Below, in pieces: positions 11,669-22,604 of a stretch of 64,000 nt of DNA. The position numbers and the translations under genes are program-made. Origin of the DNA: Trichodelitschia bisporula (taxonomy: Eukaryota; Ascomycota; Dothideomycetes; Phaeotrichales; Phaeotrichaceae). Position 1 is the stretch's first letter. Each line of letters begins with the position of its first letter. The stretch lies in the NCBI GenBank assembly GCA_010356995.1, contig ML996711.1:198518-262517 (forward strand), written 5' to 3'. Under the pieces are notes generated by a model, which saw only the letters and a program-made list of their open reading frames with translations, had not been told where the DNA came from and searched no databases.

Positions 11669-12586
11669 TCACGCAGCCGGGACTCCACTTCCGGCCCCAG
11701 CTCCTCGCATGATAGTTATCGTGTTGCCGTTGATCAGCACGTCCCCCACTTTCTCAGAGAATTCCAGTATCCTGCCAGCTTCCGTAGAGTAGATCCGTAA
11801 ACGGTCATCCTCACTCTGGACTCGGTTGTTCATGTTCTGCACTTGTAGAGCCTTGGCAGCGGCATCCAAAACGCGACCCACAGCCCACTCCTTATTGTAG
11901 AAGAACTTGCCAGATGGGTACGTCGCTTTCGCTGTGTCCCGGGCCGCTTGGACGTGGAGATAGAGCCGTTTCTCAGCAGGTATGCTTTGGTCCCCTTTGG
12001 CCGCCATCTTCAGCTTATTGATCTCCGCCAAAGCCGTAGCGTTCTTCCGCTCTGAGGCTGAAAAACTGGGCATAACGAACTTGGTTTTCGCACTGCTCGC
12101 CTCTGTCTTTTTGGCCAAACCCCAGGACCGTATCTTTTGCAACGCAGATAGTCCTTTATCGAGTTGCGCCTGTCTCGGTGCTTTGGACGTAGGGATACAG
12201 CCGTGCAAATCAGGATGGCGATGCTTGAAACAGAATCGAATGCCGCATGCCCCGCAGGTGACTCCAACCGTAGAGCTGTCGATTTTACCGCGGCAGCTAT
12301 CAACCGGGCATGTTGAGGGATGTGGTCTGACGATCGCCGAGTTGGTACGAAACGTTTGCTCATTGACGCCGGTGCGTTCACGAGCCCACCGACCTTTATG
12401 CTCGCACTTGTGGGCGTCTTCTAGACGGTGTTGCTCGCAGAAATTGTCGTGACAAGATAGACATTCCAGCGGGAGGAGTGTGTAAAGCGTGCAATAGCTG
12501 TAGGCACACCTCCCCCCATATTCGAGACCTGCGCCTTTGACAGTGTCGTCGGTCTGCCTGACAGTTGAAGACGTGTTGGAGAGCAT
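11669..12586 (-). CDS. AN1-type zinc-finger protein, ZFAND1/Cuz1-like
   Basis: A 305-residue frame starting at the ATG at 12586; the frame is open further upstream but has no earlier ATG. Two AN1-like fingers follow each other: one near residues 26-61 (CAYSYC, CLSCHDNFCEQHR, HKC) and one near 90-130 (CPVDSC, CGACGIRFCFKHRH, HGC). The C-terminal half is Lys/Ala-rich and ends in a globular region that could be the ubiquitin-like part. In yeast and animals Cuz1/ZFAND1 bring p97/Cdc48 and the proteasome to arsenite-induced stress sites; transferring that role here is inference from architecture. The gene is divergent from MRP51, about 530 bp between start codons. Confidence 0.8.
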   Translation of the reverse strand: MLSNTSSTVRQTDDTVKGAGLEYGGRCAYSYCTLYTLLPLECLSCHDNFCEQHRLEDAHKCEHKGRWARERTGVNEQTFRTNSAIVRPHPSTCPVDSCRGKIDSSTVGVTCGACGIRFCFKHRHPDLHGCIPTSKAPRQAQLDKGLSALQKIRSWGLAKKTEASSAKTKFVMPSFSASERKNATALAEINKLKMAAKGDQSIPAEKRLYLHVQAARDTAKATYPSGKFFYNKEWAVGRVLDAAAKALQVQNMNNRVQSEDDRLRIYSTEAGRILEFSEKVGDVLINGNTITIMRGAGAGSGVPAA

Positions 12587-13117
12587 GATGGAGACGAAAA
12601 GACTGTCGACGCATTCAAGGTTAAGCGTACGGTTGCTTTTATGCCAAAAACGGGAGGCAAGGCGAGGCAGCCTTGGAACCAACGAGAAGTGGTGGATAAG
12701 CAGATGGGATCGCAAGCTGATGAATCACGAAGGCCAGCGAGGCGGAGCCCTGGGCCGGCCGCTGCAGGTGCGAGACGCTCGGCAGAGCCGCCAGTCGATG
12801 CCGAGTAGTTTGCGGCGCACCAACCATGGTTTTCCAAACGGTAGGATTCCCGGGGCGATTCGGTATGCTGAAGCTGTCCTGTGGCGAACGGCGAAGTACC
12901 GTAGTAGGGTGCCTTGAAAGACGGGAGGCGAACTTTGGGGTTGGAAAGAGCTCATCTTCCCGTTCTGCGCAGGCGCGCGCCAGATTTGCCGCAGCCGGCG
13001 TCAGGGCAAACACCAAGTGGTCAGTGCGCGTCCGGAATCGCCAAGTTTTGCACCAGCACCACCGCCGCCGCCTCTGAGCAATTGCAGCCTCTCGTGAGCT
13101 GTGCGAGACCCACGAGG
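12587..13117. promoter_or_regulatory. divergent intergenic promoter region
   Basis: About 530 bp between the start codons of the AN1 zinc-finger gene (-) and MRP51 (+). It must contain both promoters; no specific factor site is claimed. Confidence 0.5.
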
Positions 13118-14701
13118 ATGGCCAGGCACTTGTCACCAACGGCGCAGCTACTGCGGACATCGCGCGTCTTCTCGCTGCCGCCGCCGCTCCCCCGACCCGC
13201 GACCGAAGCGAAGACCAGGTTTGGCTTCCGGGACTCTGACACAGCGACTCTGCCGTACCCTATTCGGCAGGCCATCGCCACTCCCGACTCCTCTCTCTGC
13301 CGCGGTGATTGGGGTCTCAAGCGTCCGCTGCCGATCCGCACCACCACCGAAGCCTCGAACCCATCCTTCCAGATCACTGCTCACGACACGGTCGAGCACA
13401 TCACGGACTTTGAACCCACTTTGAACCATGTCCGGACACTGGAGAAGTGGCAGCAGATCGGTCTGGCTGTTGAGCGATCGGACATGCAGCATACTGTAAC
13501 GCGATCACCTGTGAGCGCGTTTGAGGATCAATACGACAATACGGTCGAGAAGCCATCGGCAGACAGACAAACGTCAGGGCGTCCTAGGTTTCCGATCCGG
13601 TGGAAATATTCGGGGCCATGGACAGGCAACATGACGGATGCAGAGTTCGCACACTTCCTCAAGAAGACCAAGGCTCAGAAGGCAGAATTCGAGCAGCACC
13701 TAAGGTCATACTTCCGCAGCATCTGCCTCAGGCATAAGAGCACGAGTGCAGCCGCCGAAAGTAAGCATACCGAGAAGATGTTCTACACCTGGCTAGCCAA
13801 CATGTCAGAGGAACGCTTCGTCGCCTACATGGGGCGGAACCTGCAGGACCCAAAAACTAGCTTCGTGTATCACATTGGACAGTACGTGGAAGAGATGGAT
13901 GGGGAGCCTTGGAGCCAGGATATTGCTAGTGAGGCCAACGAGGTTGAACAGAACTTCCCTACCGCCTTCGAGAAGGACCTGTCCAAATTCATGCGCCAGC
14001 AAGTTAAAGTCATGCGGGGTGACAAGACGCTGCAGTCGGAGCTCAACAGGGAAATCCGCAACTTCCTCGACATGCCACATCCACCCGAGAGGCTCAATCT
14101 GCTAGCTAGCACTGACTTCCACGAAACGGCTGAGCGCCAGGATCCTGGACCGCTGAGCACACACCCGTCGGCCGGGCTGTCGTACCTGCGCACCAACTCT
14201 GTACTCAACAACCACCCTCTCCTCGGTCCGCAAAACAGCCGGCCGCCGGTTGAGGCGCGCGTGCTGCGCCCGCGTTCGGTGATGATCCGCTCTAATGCTC
14301 GCTCGACGCTCGGCGTTGCGGGCGTGGCCACGCTCGAGCCATCCGGCCACGACAACGACGACAGCGTGATGGACATCGACGCCACAAAGTTTGGTGGTGC
14401 TAAAATTTGGGTCACGCCGGTGCACCTGCAGATCAAGCCCGATGCCCGCATCGATGTCAAGGTTGAGCGTGCTGGAGACGTCCCCGTGCGTATCAGGCAG
14501 GGCTCTCTGCGCCCGGAGTTCCAACAGACGGAGTTGCCCAGGCACGGGAGGTTTCAGCAGCAACTGGATTCTAAACCAGCGTACGGCTATTCGAACCTGG
14601 TAGGCCAGCGTAGCAAACGGTCAGACCCCCACGAGGAGACGGTCATGCAGGTGTTGAAGAACATGACGCGTAATCCAAAAAAGAGCGAACAGAGGGAGTA
14701 G
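13118..14701 (+). CDS. mrp51: mitochondrial small-subunit ribosomal protein Mrp51
   Basis: Single exon, 527 residues from the ATG at 13118. The start is set by MARHLSPTAQLLRTSRVFS, which is how fungal Mrp51 proteins begin and which serves as the mitochondrial presequence. Conserved blocks follow: LPPPLPRP, DTATLPYPIRQAIATP, RGDWGLKRPLP, and HDTVEHITDFEP. The rest is basic and low in recognisable folds, as in the family. Mrp51 is a fungal component of the mitochondrial small ribosomal subunit and in yeast aids translation of mitochondrial mRNAs through their 5' leaders. RPS17, a cytosolic ribosomal gene, begins 227 bp downstream on the same strand. Confidence 0.93.
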   Translation: MARHLSPTAQLLRTSRVFSLPPPLPRPATEAKTRFGFRDSDTATLPYPIRQAIATPDSSLCRGDWGLKRPLPIRTTTEASNPSFQITAHDTVEHITDFEPTLNHVRTLEKWQQIGLAVERSDMQHTVTRSPVSAFEDQYDNTVEKPSADRQTSGRPRFPIRWKYSGPWTGNMTDAEFAHFLKKTKAQKAEFEQHLRSYFRSICLRHKSTSAAAESKHTEKMFYTWLANMSEERFVAYMGRNLQDPKTSFVYHIGQYVEEMDGEPWSQDIASEANEVEQNFPTAFEKDLSKFMRQQVKVMRGDKTLQSELNREIRNFLDMPHPPERLNLLASTDFHETAERQDPGPLSTHPSAGLSYLRTNSVLNNHPLLGPQNSRPPVEARVLRPRSVMIRSNARSTLGVAGVATLEPSGHDNDDSVMDIDATKFGGAKIWVTPVHLQIKPDARIDVKVERAGDVPVRIRQGSLRPEFQQTELPRHGRFQQQLDSKPAYGYSNLVGQRSKRSDPHEETVMQVLKNMTRNPKKSEQRE

Positions 14702-14928
14702 AAGGAGATGTACAGTAGTAAATAAATCTTGGCTCTGAAGCAAGCACCAACTCTGAATGGCCCTACTTCAAATTGTATCAACCGGACTCCGCTCCTTCCT
14801 TCTTCATGTGACTGGTCGGCTGGATCACGTGATGTCTTGTCACATGACCCACAAGCACCCTTGACCTGAGCCTCTAATACTCGCACCTCCAACTTTTTGC
14901 AACTTCATCCACTACAACAACCGCAAAC

Positions 14929-15502
14929 ATGGGTCGCGTTCGGACAAAGACAGTCAAGAAGTCGGCCAAGGTCATCATCGAGTACGTTATTCTTTGCTTT
15001 GAGGCTTTTCTAACGTCGCAGGCGCTACTACCCTAAGCTCACGCTCGACTTCGAGACCAACAAGCGCATTTGCGATGAGATCGCCATCATCGCCTCGAAG
15101 CGCCTGCGCAACAAGGTGTGTGCCCTCGCAGCTGGCCACTACATGGCTAACTCCCCAGATTGCCGGCTTCACGACGCATCTGATGAAGCGTATCCAGCGC
15201 GGTCCGGTTCGTGGTATCTCGTTCAAGCTCCAGGAAGAGGAGCGCGAGCGCAAGGATCAATACGTTCCCGAGATCTCGGCTCTCGACTTCACACAGAATA
15301 GCGAGAGCGGTCAGCTCGACGTGGACCAGGAGACTAAGGATCTGCTCAAGAGCCTGGGCGTGAGTTTCGGGTACCCCGCGCTATCTGAACACAGCTAACA
15401 ATGCAGTTCGACAACATCCCCGTCAATGTCGTTGCAGTTACACAGCAGCAGGCCGTCGAGCGTGGCCCGCGCCGCTTTGGCGACCGTCCTCCGCGGACTT
15501 AA
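14929..15502 (+). CDS. rps17: cytosolic ribosomal protein eS17 (RPS17)
   Basis: Four exons: 14929-14981, 15022-15115, 15159-15359, 15407-15502, with introns of only 40, 43 and 47 nt. The product is near 147 residues, the usual length. It starts [20 protein letters not shown] and contains [34 protein letters not shown] and the acidic-basic tail [18 protein letters not shown]. All are hallmarks of eS17 of the 40S subunit. The 5' flank has pyrimidine-rich and AACTTTTTGCAACTTC stretches close to the start, as is common in ribosomal protein genes. Confidence 0.97.
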
Positions 15503-16893
15503 GTGCATGGTTCTCGGTCTGGGTCAGGGTTCGGTGTCTGGTAGGCAATGAAAATTCCCCCAAGGTGTCGCCGAGTCTTTGACGAGGCTTGATTGCCAAT
15601 TCCTGTGCCTGTGCTGTGACATCACTGCGTACTTGTAGCTTTGACAAGAACAGGTATGTCCTTGAAGTTCGAAATGACATCAATCGTATTGGTGAGGAGG
15701 ATTGATTGCGAATACTGTGAGGAGGACCGCAAAAATTTGGATTTTTACCGAAATAGTCGGCGATGCGCTTCTAACCGGACGCACCATTCTTCTCTCCAGA
15801 GCGTTGCCCCCCTCGGCAAAGGAACTGATAATACAGTAGCAGCTCTGATTACATATTTTCCCTTGTTTCCGTGGCTTCAAGCATACCCGGCCTTGTTTTG
15901 GGGGGAGGTTCCGCAATGCCGGAAAGGAGGTCTATATGATGCTGTAGTTTACTTGCACTGCTCATGTTTAGCTAGCTGAATGTTGAGGCTGATATTACAC
16001 ACCAGAAGCAAATGAGGCCTCTTTGTACTGGTGTGCCATCACCCTGTGGTGCCGAAGCATAGTTCTCGAATAGAAGGAACACTGGGCTAGCGCCTTGGCA
16101 ACGACTGGAGACCACAGGTCAGTGAGGATGCTCGTAGCTCAGTGTTTTCCGTCCATCTCAGTCTACAGTACAATCAATTTGCTTGCTACATGCTTTCTTC
16201 CTACTGGTGAAGGTGTTCGGTGCCACTTAGCTTTACCAGTCCGATGTCCTTTCATGGCGTGGAACGCAGGAGTTCGCTGCATGCTGAGCCTTCTCCGGCG
16301 GCACGAAGTCAACGTCTGGATTTTCCTTGACGATAGCATACTCACCCCATCCCAAGATTCCAAGCGGCAGAACGTTAGGCATCGATAACAAGACACGCTG
16401 GAACAGCTGGTATGTACACCCTCGACCAATGGCTAACCGGGCCCCTCTCAATCTACCACACCCTCTTCAGCACACAATCCCATACACCCTGACATTACGT
16501 TAACAAGTGTTGACAGGCACACTCTTCCCAAACGCTCACAATGTTGAGCAGTGGGCTTAGCGCACCATGGATGTACGAGTGAACTGCAGGCAGCCCGATA
16601 AGTTGCCCACCTGATGGTGAATGGCCGCACGACGCGAGGCACAGCCTCAATGATGCAGGGGCAACACCATGCTGTCTCATCAGGCGCGCGAATCTCCACC
16701 ACTGGATCCGCTACTACATAACGCGGGCCAAAGCCTTCTGATATCAAGGTGTGGCTTTGATATCCAGCTTGTTGTTCAGGCTTCTTTGTTTCTTGGAGCT
16801 GATATTCTTTCAGTATCACGACGCTCACATGTTTTGCCTTAACCGTCAGCGACTTTTGATCTTCCTTCGCAAGATCTTTGGAAATCGGTGCTT
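15503..16893. other. intergenic, no supported gene
   Basis: A 126-codon minus-strand frame (16448-16828, with GFGPRYVVADPVVEIRAP) and a 72-codon frame just downstream could be pieces of a decayed or spliced gene, but neither matches a family I know. The right end may also hold a first exon of HET gene 2. Confidence 0.45.
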
Positions 16894-18980
16894 ATGAGGA
16901 TTGTCCGTACTTCGCTGGGTCGTTTACAGGATGGATCCAGCCTTATCAGCGGAGCTGGAACCTCAGAATCAATCCTGCATTCGTGCAGCCACTGCAGGAA
17001 GATCGAAATCAACATCCAGGACGTTCTAAAAGTAAAAGAAGGGTTCCGTACCTTCATGCGGAGCAAGAACGTCGAGAAACTCTTGACTCTACACCGTGAA
17101 TGCCACTTTTTCCGCCTCGTCCTGGGGAATCTCGAGTCACATCTCTTGCAACTTCAGACTGAAGCAGATTCGCGGCCCCGCAAGCGCCTCCGGTTTGGAA
17201 AGTTTTCGAGGGGGCTTTTTAAGTCAGGAGACGAGTTTATACTCCAATGCTGCTATTATTTCGACGATTTCAAAGTGTTACCGACAAATGTGTGGGGTGT
17301 TCAAGTGTGTTCAATTTTCGGATCAGAATACCAGAGATATTACTTTGGGATTGAAGCTGAACATGGTGTGTCATGCCTCCTCTGCTCCTATGGATACTTA
17401 CAAGTGTAGGGACCCCAGCCGCTGATCGGGTGCTCTCTCGACCTGTAAACCGCTCTTTCTCTTCCGGGAAACCCTTTCAAGATCTCCATCGTTGGCTTCA
17501 GCGCTGCTTAGATTCGCACAGCCAGTGCTCTACCCGCCTTCACCATTCGCTGCCCACTCGTGTCCTTGATATTACCGACGTGGATCGCATTCGGCTCTGC
17601 AACACGGATCAGGAGCCTCCTGACCGCTACGCAGCCTTGTCCTACTGTTGGGGAACGGGCATGCGAAAGCCACCAGTATCGACTACAAAAGAAACTCTGT
17701 GCTCCCGAATGGCGGGCATTAAAATGGCAAACCTTCCTCGAACTCTCCAAGACGCTGTCACGACTGCGAGAGCACTCGGACTGAGCTTCATATGGATAGA
17801 CTGCTTATGCATTATCCAAAATGATCCGGAAGACTTGGTCCACGAACTGGGCCTCATGTCTCACATTTACAAAGGAGCATTCATAACCATTGTAGCAGGT
17901 TCCGCCAGGAGTTGTGATGAAGGCTTTCTCGGCAAGCAAAACGCCGATGAAATATTCGACACCAACCAGTTTTTCAACATCAGCTTCCGTCCCTCACAGA
18001 AGCAGCATAGCAATGTCATTTTGAAGAATACGCGCCCCGGCCATGAGATTTTTTGGAAAGCTGTGGAACCGGTTCAAGAGCGTGGATGGACTTTCCAGGA
18101 ACACCTTCTGTCCCATCGCCTCGTCTTGTTCAACACACAACAAATCAGCTGGGTTTGTGCCGGCGCAATATATCACGACGGCGGCCCATATCTGGATGCG
18201 ACGATGCCGCCTGTGCCTTTCGTTGATGATCTGGGGCTTAGGGAAACGGAGACGAGGCACAGCCGTTACCTGTGGAACTGGGAACAAATCGTGCATGAGT
18301 ACTCAAGGCGGAAGCTCTCCCATTCGAGTGACAAACTACTTGCTCTTGCTGCCGTCGCAGAGGAATATGCACGCATCTACAAGCTAGAGCCGAAGAGTTA
18401 CCTCGCTGGCTTGTGGAAGGATGACTTCCCGAGGCATCTACTCTGGACGCCATATCCCCAAGATCGGAAGCCGCGGCCCGCAACTTATCGTGCGCCATCC
18501 TTTTCCTGGGCCTCGGTGGACAGTCGGGTAACCTTCGAAGTCGGCATATCCGATCAGTCAATGTATGCCGTTGCTCCTTTAACGGTGCGTGCGGTGTCCT
18601 TCCCCAAAGTCGAGTCCCTTATTTTTGGAGAAGTGCTGAACGCCCAGCTTACCTGCCATGGGCTTTTGAAAATGGGAAACATGTTTACTAGGGAGAGAGA
18701 TACGATTCTTAGTTTTGAAGGGTTTCAAAAAACGGGTCAGGTCTGGCCTGATATCACATGGCCTGGCGGAAAAGAGGTGCCGGAAAGCTGGAAGGAGGTG
18801 CTATGTTTACTCGTCCAAGGCCATGAGAAGCCTACATACCAGCTTGTAGGCCTAGTTTTGTCTCCAACTGGCACTGGTGGGTTTCAAAGGTTGGGGTTGT
18901 GGTTCTTTTCGCCGGGAAGTTTCTCAAACTTAGAGAAGTGGTTTGATGGAGTGGATAAGCGGTCGGTGGTTCTGGAATGA
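16894..18980 (+). CDS. HET-domain (heterokaryon incompatibility) protein 2
   Basis: Exons 16894-17365 and 17410-18980 with a 44-nt phase-1 intron give about 680 residues. Exon 1 has CSHCRKI at residues 31-37 and a charged basic stretch (RPRKRLRFGKF). Exon 2 begins with AADRVLSRPVN and the HET blocks follow: YAALSYCWG near residue 231, LGLSFIWIDCLCIIQND, IYKGAFITIVAG, and RGWTFQEHLLSHR. The layout and intron position match HET gene 1 at 8896-10995, so the two are paralogues. The 16894 ATG is the first in frame. A short upstream exon is possible because TTTACAG|GATGG just downstream looks like a 3' splice site and the paralogue has a similar sequence there. Confidence 0.92.
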
Positions 18981-19684
18981 TGGAGGCCCGAAGTCGGCGC
19001 TTTTGGTGCATCCGGTCTGACGGCTTTGATCTGGGGATTTCAGCTTCCATTACCTATGGTACGAGCTGTACGATGGGAATCCATGGCGATGCAGCGGCGG
19101 CGATGTATCGGCCCGAGCAAGAGGAGATATCTCGGTGTGGCACGCTAGCATCGGCACCTAGCCTGCTAGCGCAGGGTCTCGTGGACTCCTCCGTGCGAAC
19201 TGGACCGGTACGGGGAAGCCCGAGACAAAGGGACCAAGGGACGGCCGAAAAAAGTCGAGGCGACTCTGCCTGAGTGTCTTTGCGGACGCGGGCAGCAACG
19301 ACTTTTCAAGGGCCCTGCGCGAGGCTGAGGCTGGTTTGCATCCGGTGGGTTCGGGGCCTAGGGAGACCTGCCGGCTTTACCCTGGATGGGAATATGGCGC
19401 TGGCGATCGGCGTCGAGCGACACCAATATAATTCAGAGAAATGGCGCTTGAGCTCGGCCATTGGCTCAAGAATGACGTCCTTCGGTGTCCGCCCCAGGAA
19501 CTAACGCGGGGTTTGTGGCGCGGCGCGGAGACCTAAAATGGTGAGACCGCAATCACCCCATGGCAAGATAGGGCCGCACGCGGGGCCTATCATGGACGCA
19601 AGATAAAAGGTCACCAAAGCCAGCGATGGAAGAGCCTCAAACCTCAATTCCAGATTATCTCGAAACTGACCAACTTCACCCACC
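18981..19684. other. intergenic / SDR promoter
   Basis: No coding frame with recognisable features. The stretch nearest 19685 should hold the promoter and leader of the dehydrogenase. Confidence 0.5.
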
Positions 19685-20868
19685 ATGAGCCAGCAACTTC
19701 TCAACAAGGTACTCCCTTCATCCCCCCTCTAGCTCTAGCTCTCCGATCTAACATCCGCAGGTCGCGATCGTCACCGGCGGCAGCAGCGGTATCGGAGCAA
19801 GCATCGTGCGCCTCTTCCTTGACCACGGCGCCAAAGTCGCCAGCCTGGATATCCGCCAGTCTGCCGAGCCAGACAGCGACACGCTCCTCTCGGTGACCGC
19901 AAACGTGGCCTCGGACTCTGAGGTCCGCGCCGCCGTCGCGAAGGTCGTGGAGAAATGGTCCACGGTCGACATTCTCGTTAACAATGCCGGTGTTATGGAC
20001 CGAGCGAGTACGTGCCCCTCAAAAAGCAGTATCACCCCACATCTTGCTCGAACGTGCGTCCTGTCGAGCACAAGTACCTTGCGGGAATGTTACTACGCCG
20101 TCACGCATACATAACGGCGTAGTAACATTCCCGCAAGGTACTCGTGCTCGACGGAACGCACGTTCGAACAAGGCGTAGGCTGGTACGTGTCATCGTCCTC
20201 GCACAAGCCCAAGCCCTCAAGAAGCACCTTCTGCGGATGATCGATGGCGAGGATGATGACACGTACCAGCTTATACGCGACGCTCTTCGTCGTATGGAGT
20301 CTGAAGCTTTCACCCAGATGAAGACCTCCGCAACCGGCGAGCTCCCCACATAGACTACAGATACTAACATTGCCTAGCTGTGGCCGGTGACGTGCTCAAT
20401 CCCGAGTGGGAGCGCTGCATGGGCGTCAATCTTAACGGCCCCTTTTACCTGATCCGTGCGGTGATGCCGCATTTCCAGGCGCACGAGGGAGACGCCAAGG
20501 GCGTGATCGTGAATATCGGGTCCACGGCATCGGTGCGCGGCGCTGCGGCCGGGCCGGCGTACACGGCTAGCAAGCACGGCCTGCTCGGGCTGAGCCGCAA
20601 TGTTGCGTGGTGGTACCGGCATAAGGGTGTGCGGTGCAATATTGTCCTACCCGGCGGGGTGGAGACGAATATTGCGATGAATAGTTTGACGGGGCCGGTG
20701 AGTCAGGAGGGCATGATGGAAGCGATGCAGCGCATGCGGCCGTATATTGATACTATGCCTGGCATGTTGAAGCCGAGGGATATTGCAAATGCGGTTTTGT
20801 TTTTGGCGACGGCAGAGGGGGTTAATGGTGCTGAGATTGCGGTTGATAAGGGGTGGACGACTGCTTAG
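19685..20868 (+). CDS. classical short-chain dehydrogenase/reductase (SDR)
   Basis: Three exons (19685-19708, 19761-20007, 20378-20868) give 253 residues, the normal SDR length. The cofactor motif TGGSSGIG is at residues 13-20, NNAG at 82-85, and the catalytic triad is Ser139, Tyr152 and Lys156 (YTASK). The C-terminus ends GAEIAVDKGWTTA, typical for the family. It is a cytosolic NAD(P)(H)-dependent oxidoreductase; the substrate cannot be inferred. Intron 1 is 52 nt, but intron 2 is 370 nt (20008-20377), several times the local norm. It keeps proper signals (GTACGT donor, ACTAAC branch, CCTAG acceptor) while carrying two long inverted repeats, so it has apparently been invaded by other DNA. 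Confidence 0.92.
20043..20172. repeat. 59-bp inverted repeat inside SDR intron 2
   Basis: Arms 20043-20101 and 20114-20172 are reverse complements at 55 of 59 positions with a 12-nt spacer. The four differences are all transitions. The inner arms read GGGAATGTTACTACGCCGT and its complement. The fold lies wholly within the intron of the short-chain dehydrogenase. It looks like a foldback or MITE-like insertion. Confidence 0.92.
20179..20270. repeat. 24-bp inverted repeat, second foldback in SDR intron 2
   Basis: Arms 20179-20202 and 20247-20270 match as reverse complements at 23 of 24 positions (GCTGGTACGTGTCATCG...), separated by 44 nt. The one mismatch is a C/T transition. It begins six bases after the first foldback ends, so the two may be parts of one inserted element. 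Confidence 0.9.
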
Positions 20869-21804
20869 GCGTTGGGGTTTTGATGTTGATGTTGGAGTTG
20901 ATGTTATGTTTTGTTATTGTGGGTTTTGCTGTGGGGTTTGATGTTATGGGGTTTGATGTTGGTGGCGATTAGATGCTGGGATTTTGATGTTAGCGGCGGT
21001 TTGATGGCTGATCGTCATGGCTTCTGGGATCGAGAGTTGATAGTAGCATCGAGGTGTGTCTACCAATGGGGCCAAAACCCATGTCCAACACTGACCTACA
21101 ACTTTGTACAAGTAGGCCTTGCTCCGCCTCTTCTTCCGATATATACGCCCGTAAACTTTAACCGTTACTATACTTCATCCTGTAGCGTTCAACGACAGCA
21201 AACCTTTCTAGGAGCATAACCGTCATCTGCTCTTGTGAACAATTTCACCTAGAACAGTAGGCCATTGGACGTACAGCCTTCAGCCTTGCAGCACCATGCT
21301 GCCTCTGACACGAAGGTCTCTTCGCTTACTGTAGGCAACTCGAACTCCCGGCGGTCGAAGGCTCCTACGCAATACATCTCGCTCCATTAGGAGAGACGTA
21401 GCTTAACAAGTGAAATCGGAGAGTCGAACGGATGTACAATGATTGCCGAGCTTAAGTCGATTCCTCTGGAAGGACAGCGATCCCGATGGTGGGTAACTGC
21501 AGGTATTAACGACAACACACTTCGACCTTGAGACGAGATGTGATGCTCACACTATATATTTACAGGTGCTGAGACGAAAGTATTCTGCCAAGTATAAACT
21601 GGAAAGCACTCTGCCAAGTAGCAACTGGTCACTGAAGCACGTATACAACAGCTGTCACAGATGTTATGTTATGCTCAACCTCACAACAACACTACACCCG
21701 CAATAACCCATTCCATCACAAAAACCCCTTTAACCTCAAACTGTGAGTTTACCGCATCACCAATACTCCGCTAATAAAGTCCAGAAAAAAAAAGGAATTC
21801 AAAC
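20869..21804. other. intergenic; GATGTT-rich 3' flank
   Basis: From about 20880 to 21005 the + strand is a degenerate run of GATGTT/GTTTGATGTT words with no coding sense, probably the 3' UTR or flank of the SDR gene. The rest shows no gene. Confidence 0.55.
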
Positions 21805-21996
21805 ATGTGCTATTGGACCCCAGAGCTCTGGCGGTGCGGCCATAAGACCTACAGCATGACCAAGCGTTGTGAGCTCGCTAAGTACGGGGGCCAATGCAAA
21901 ATTGGGAGCAAACAGAAGGAGCTCTCACCGGTACACCAAGCGGGTGACTGCCCGCAATGCATGAAGGAAGAGTCATGGGAAAAGGGGGGCCGGTGA
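21805..21996 (+). CDS. small Cys-rich fungal protein
   Basis: A 63-residue frame beginning MCYWTPELWRCGHKTYS, with further cysteines in KRCELAKYGGQC and a final CPQC. Proteins with an MCY opening, a C-GH pair and a closing CxxC are widespread, uncharacterised small fungal proteins that probably bind zinc. There is no signal peptide, so it is likely intracellular. The start is the first ATG; the A-rich leader (nine A residues at 21785) immediately precedes it. Function is unknown. It heads a locus of two short minus-strand frames (22184-22486, 23327-23974). Confidence 0.6.
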   Translation: MCYWTPELWRCGHKTYSMTKRCELAKYGGQCKIGSKQKELSPVHQAGDCPQCMKEESWEKGGR

Positions 21997-22183
21997 GGCA
22001 CCGAGATACGGAGGAACGAAGGGCGGTTGATCCGCTCTTGTACCAACTGTCGGAGTTTCTACGATATGTCACGATGTCACGATATGTCATGAAATGCAAA
22101 ACAAGCTGCTTAATTTAAGTTAGTAAAACAATTGATTCTCTCAAAAACTATCCCAGATCTGGTGCCAACGCCCCAACGCCCAC

Positions 22184-22486
22184 TCAGCGCTTCGAACTCA
22201 TCGTCCTCGACAAGCCATCCTTCAACTTGCGTCCGGCCGCTCGAACAGACTTCCACCTCCTCGTCAATGGATTCCCGTCAAACTCCCTCCTCATCCGCTG
22301 GCGCAACTCTTCGCGCTCTTCCTCTTCCCGACGGAGCCTTTCGCGCTCTTCCGCTTCGCGACGGAGCCTCTCCTGTTCCCCCACTTCCCGGAGGAGCGCA
22401 TTCAACCGGTCTACTTCGTGACGGAGCGCATCACGCTCCGCCAAAATTCTCCGGCGGCGCTGCTCCTCCTGCCATACTAGCCGCAC
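22184..22486 (-). pseudogene. Glu/Arg-rich coiled-coil frame without a start codon
   Basis: About 100 codons. The body (EEERE-, RLRREAEERE-type repeats) is almost purely Glu and Arg and would form a long charged coiled coil, ending in a basic tail (RKLKDGLSRTMSSKR). The frame has no ATG. An upstream exon starting MSDQPVPIQF near 22548 is possible, but I could not join them in phase with good splice sites. The DNA upstream (22736-22830) is homologous to that upstream of the acidic-repeat gene at 23327-23974, so the two are probably duplicated, diverged genes. Calling it a pseudogene is tentative. Confidence 0.4.
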
Positions 22487-22604
22487 CCATTCAATAAGAA
22501 GGTCCGTGTCCTATGGACGAGAAACTGAATTGGTACTGGTTGATCGGACATGGCGAAGGATCGGGTATGCTCTGATACTGAAGGATTGCAGTGATGGAAA
22601 GAGA

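Noticed and set aside
12914-13117. N-terminal extension of Mrp51 from the first codon of the open frame
   Set aside because: The extra 68 residues are low-complexity, and the family start MARHLSPTAQLLRTSR lies at 13118.
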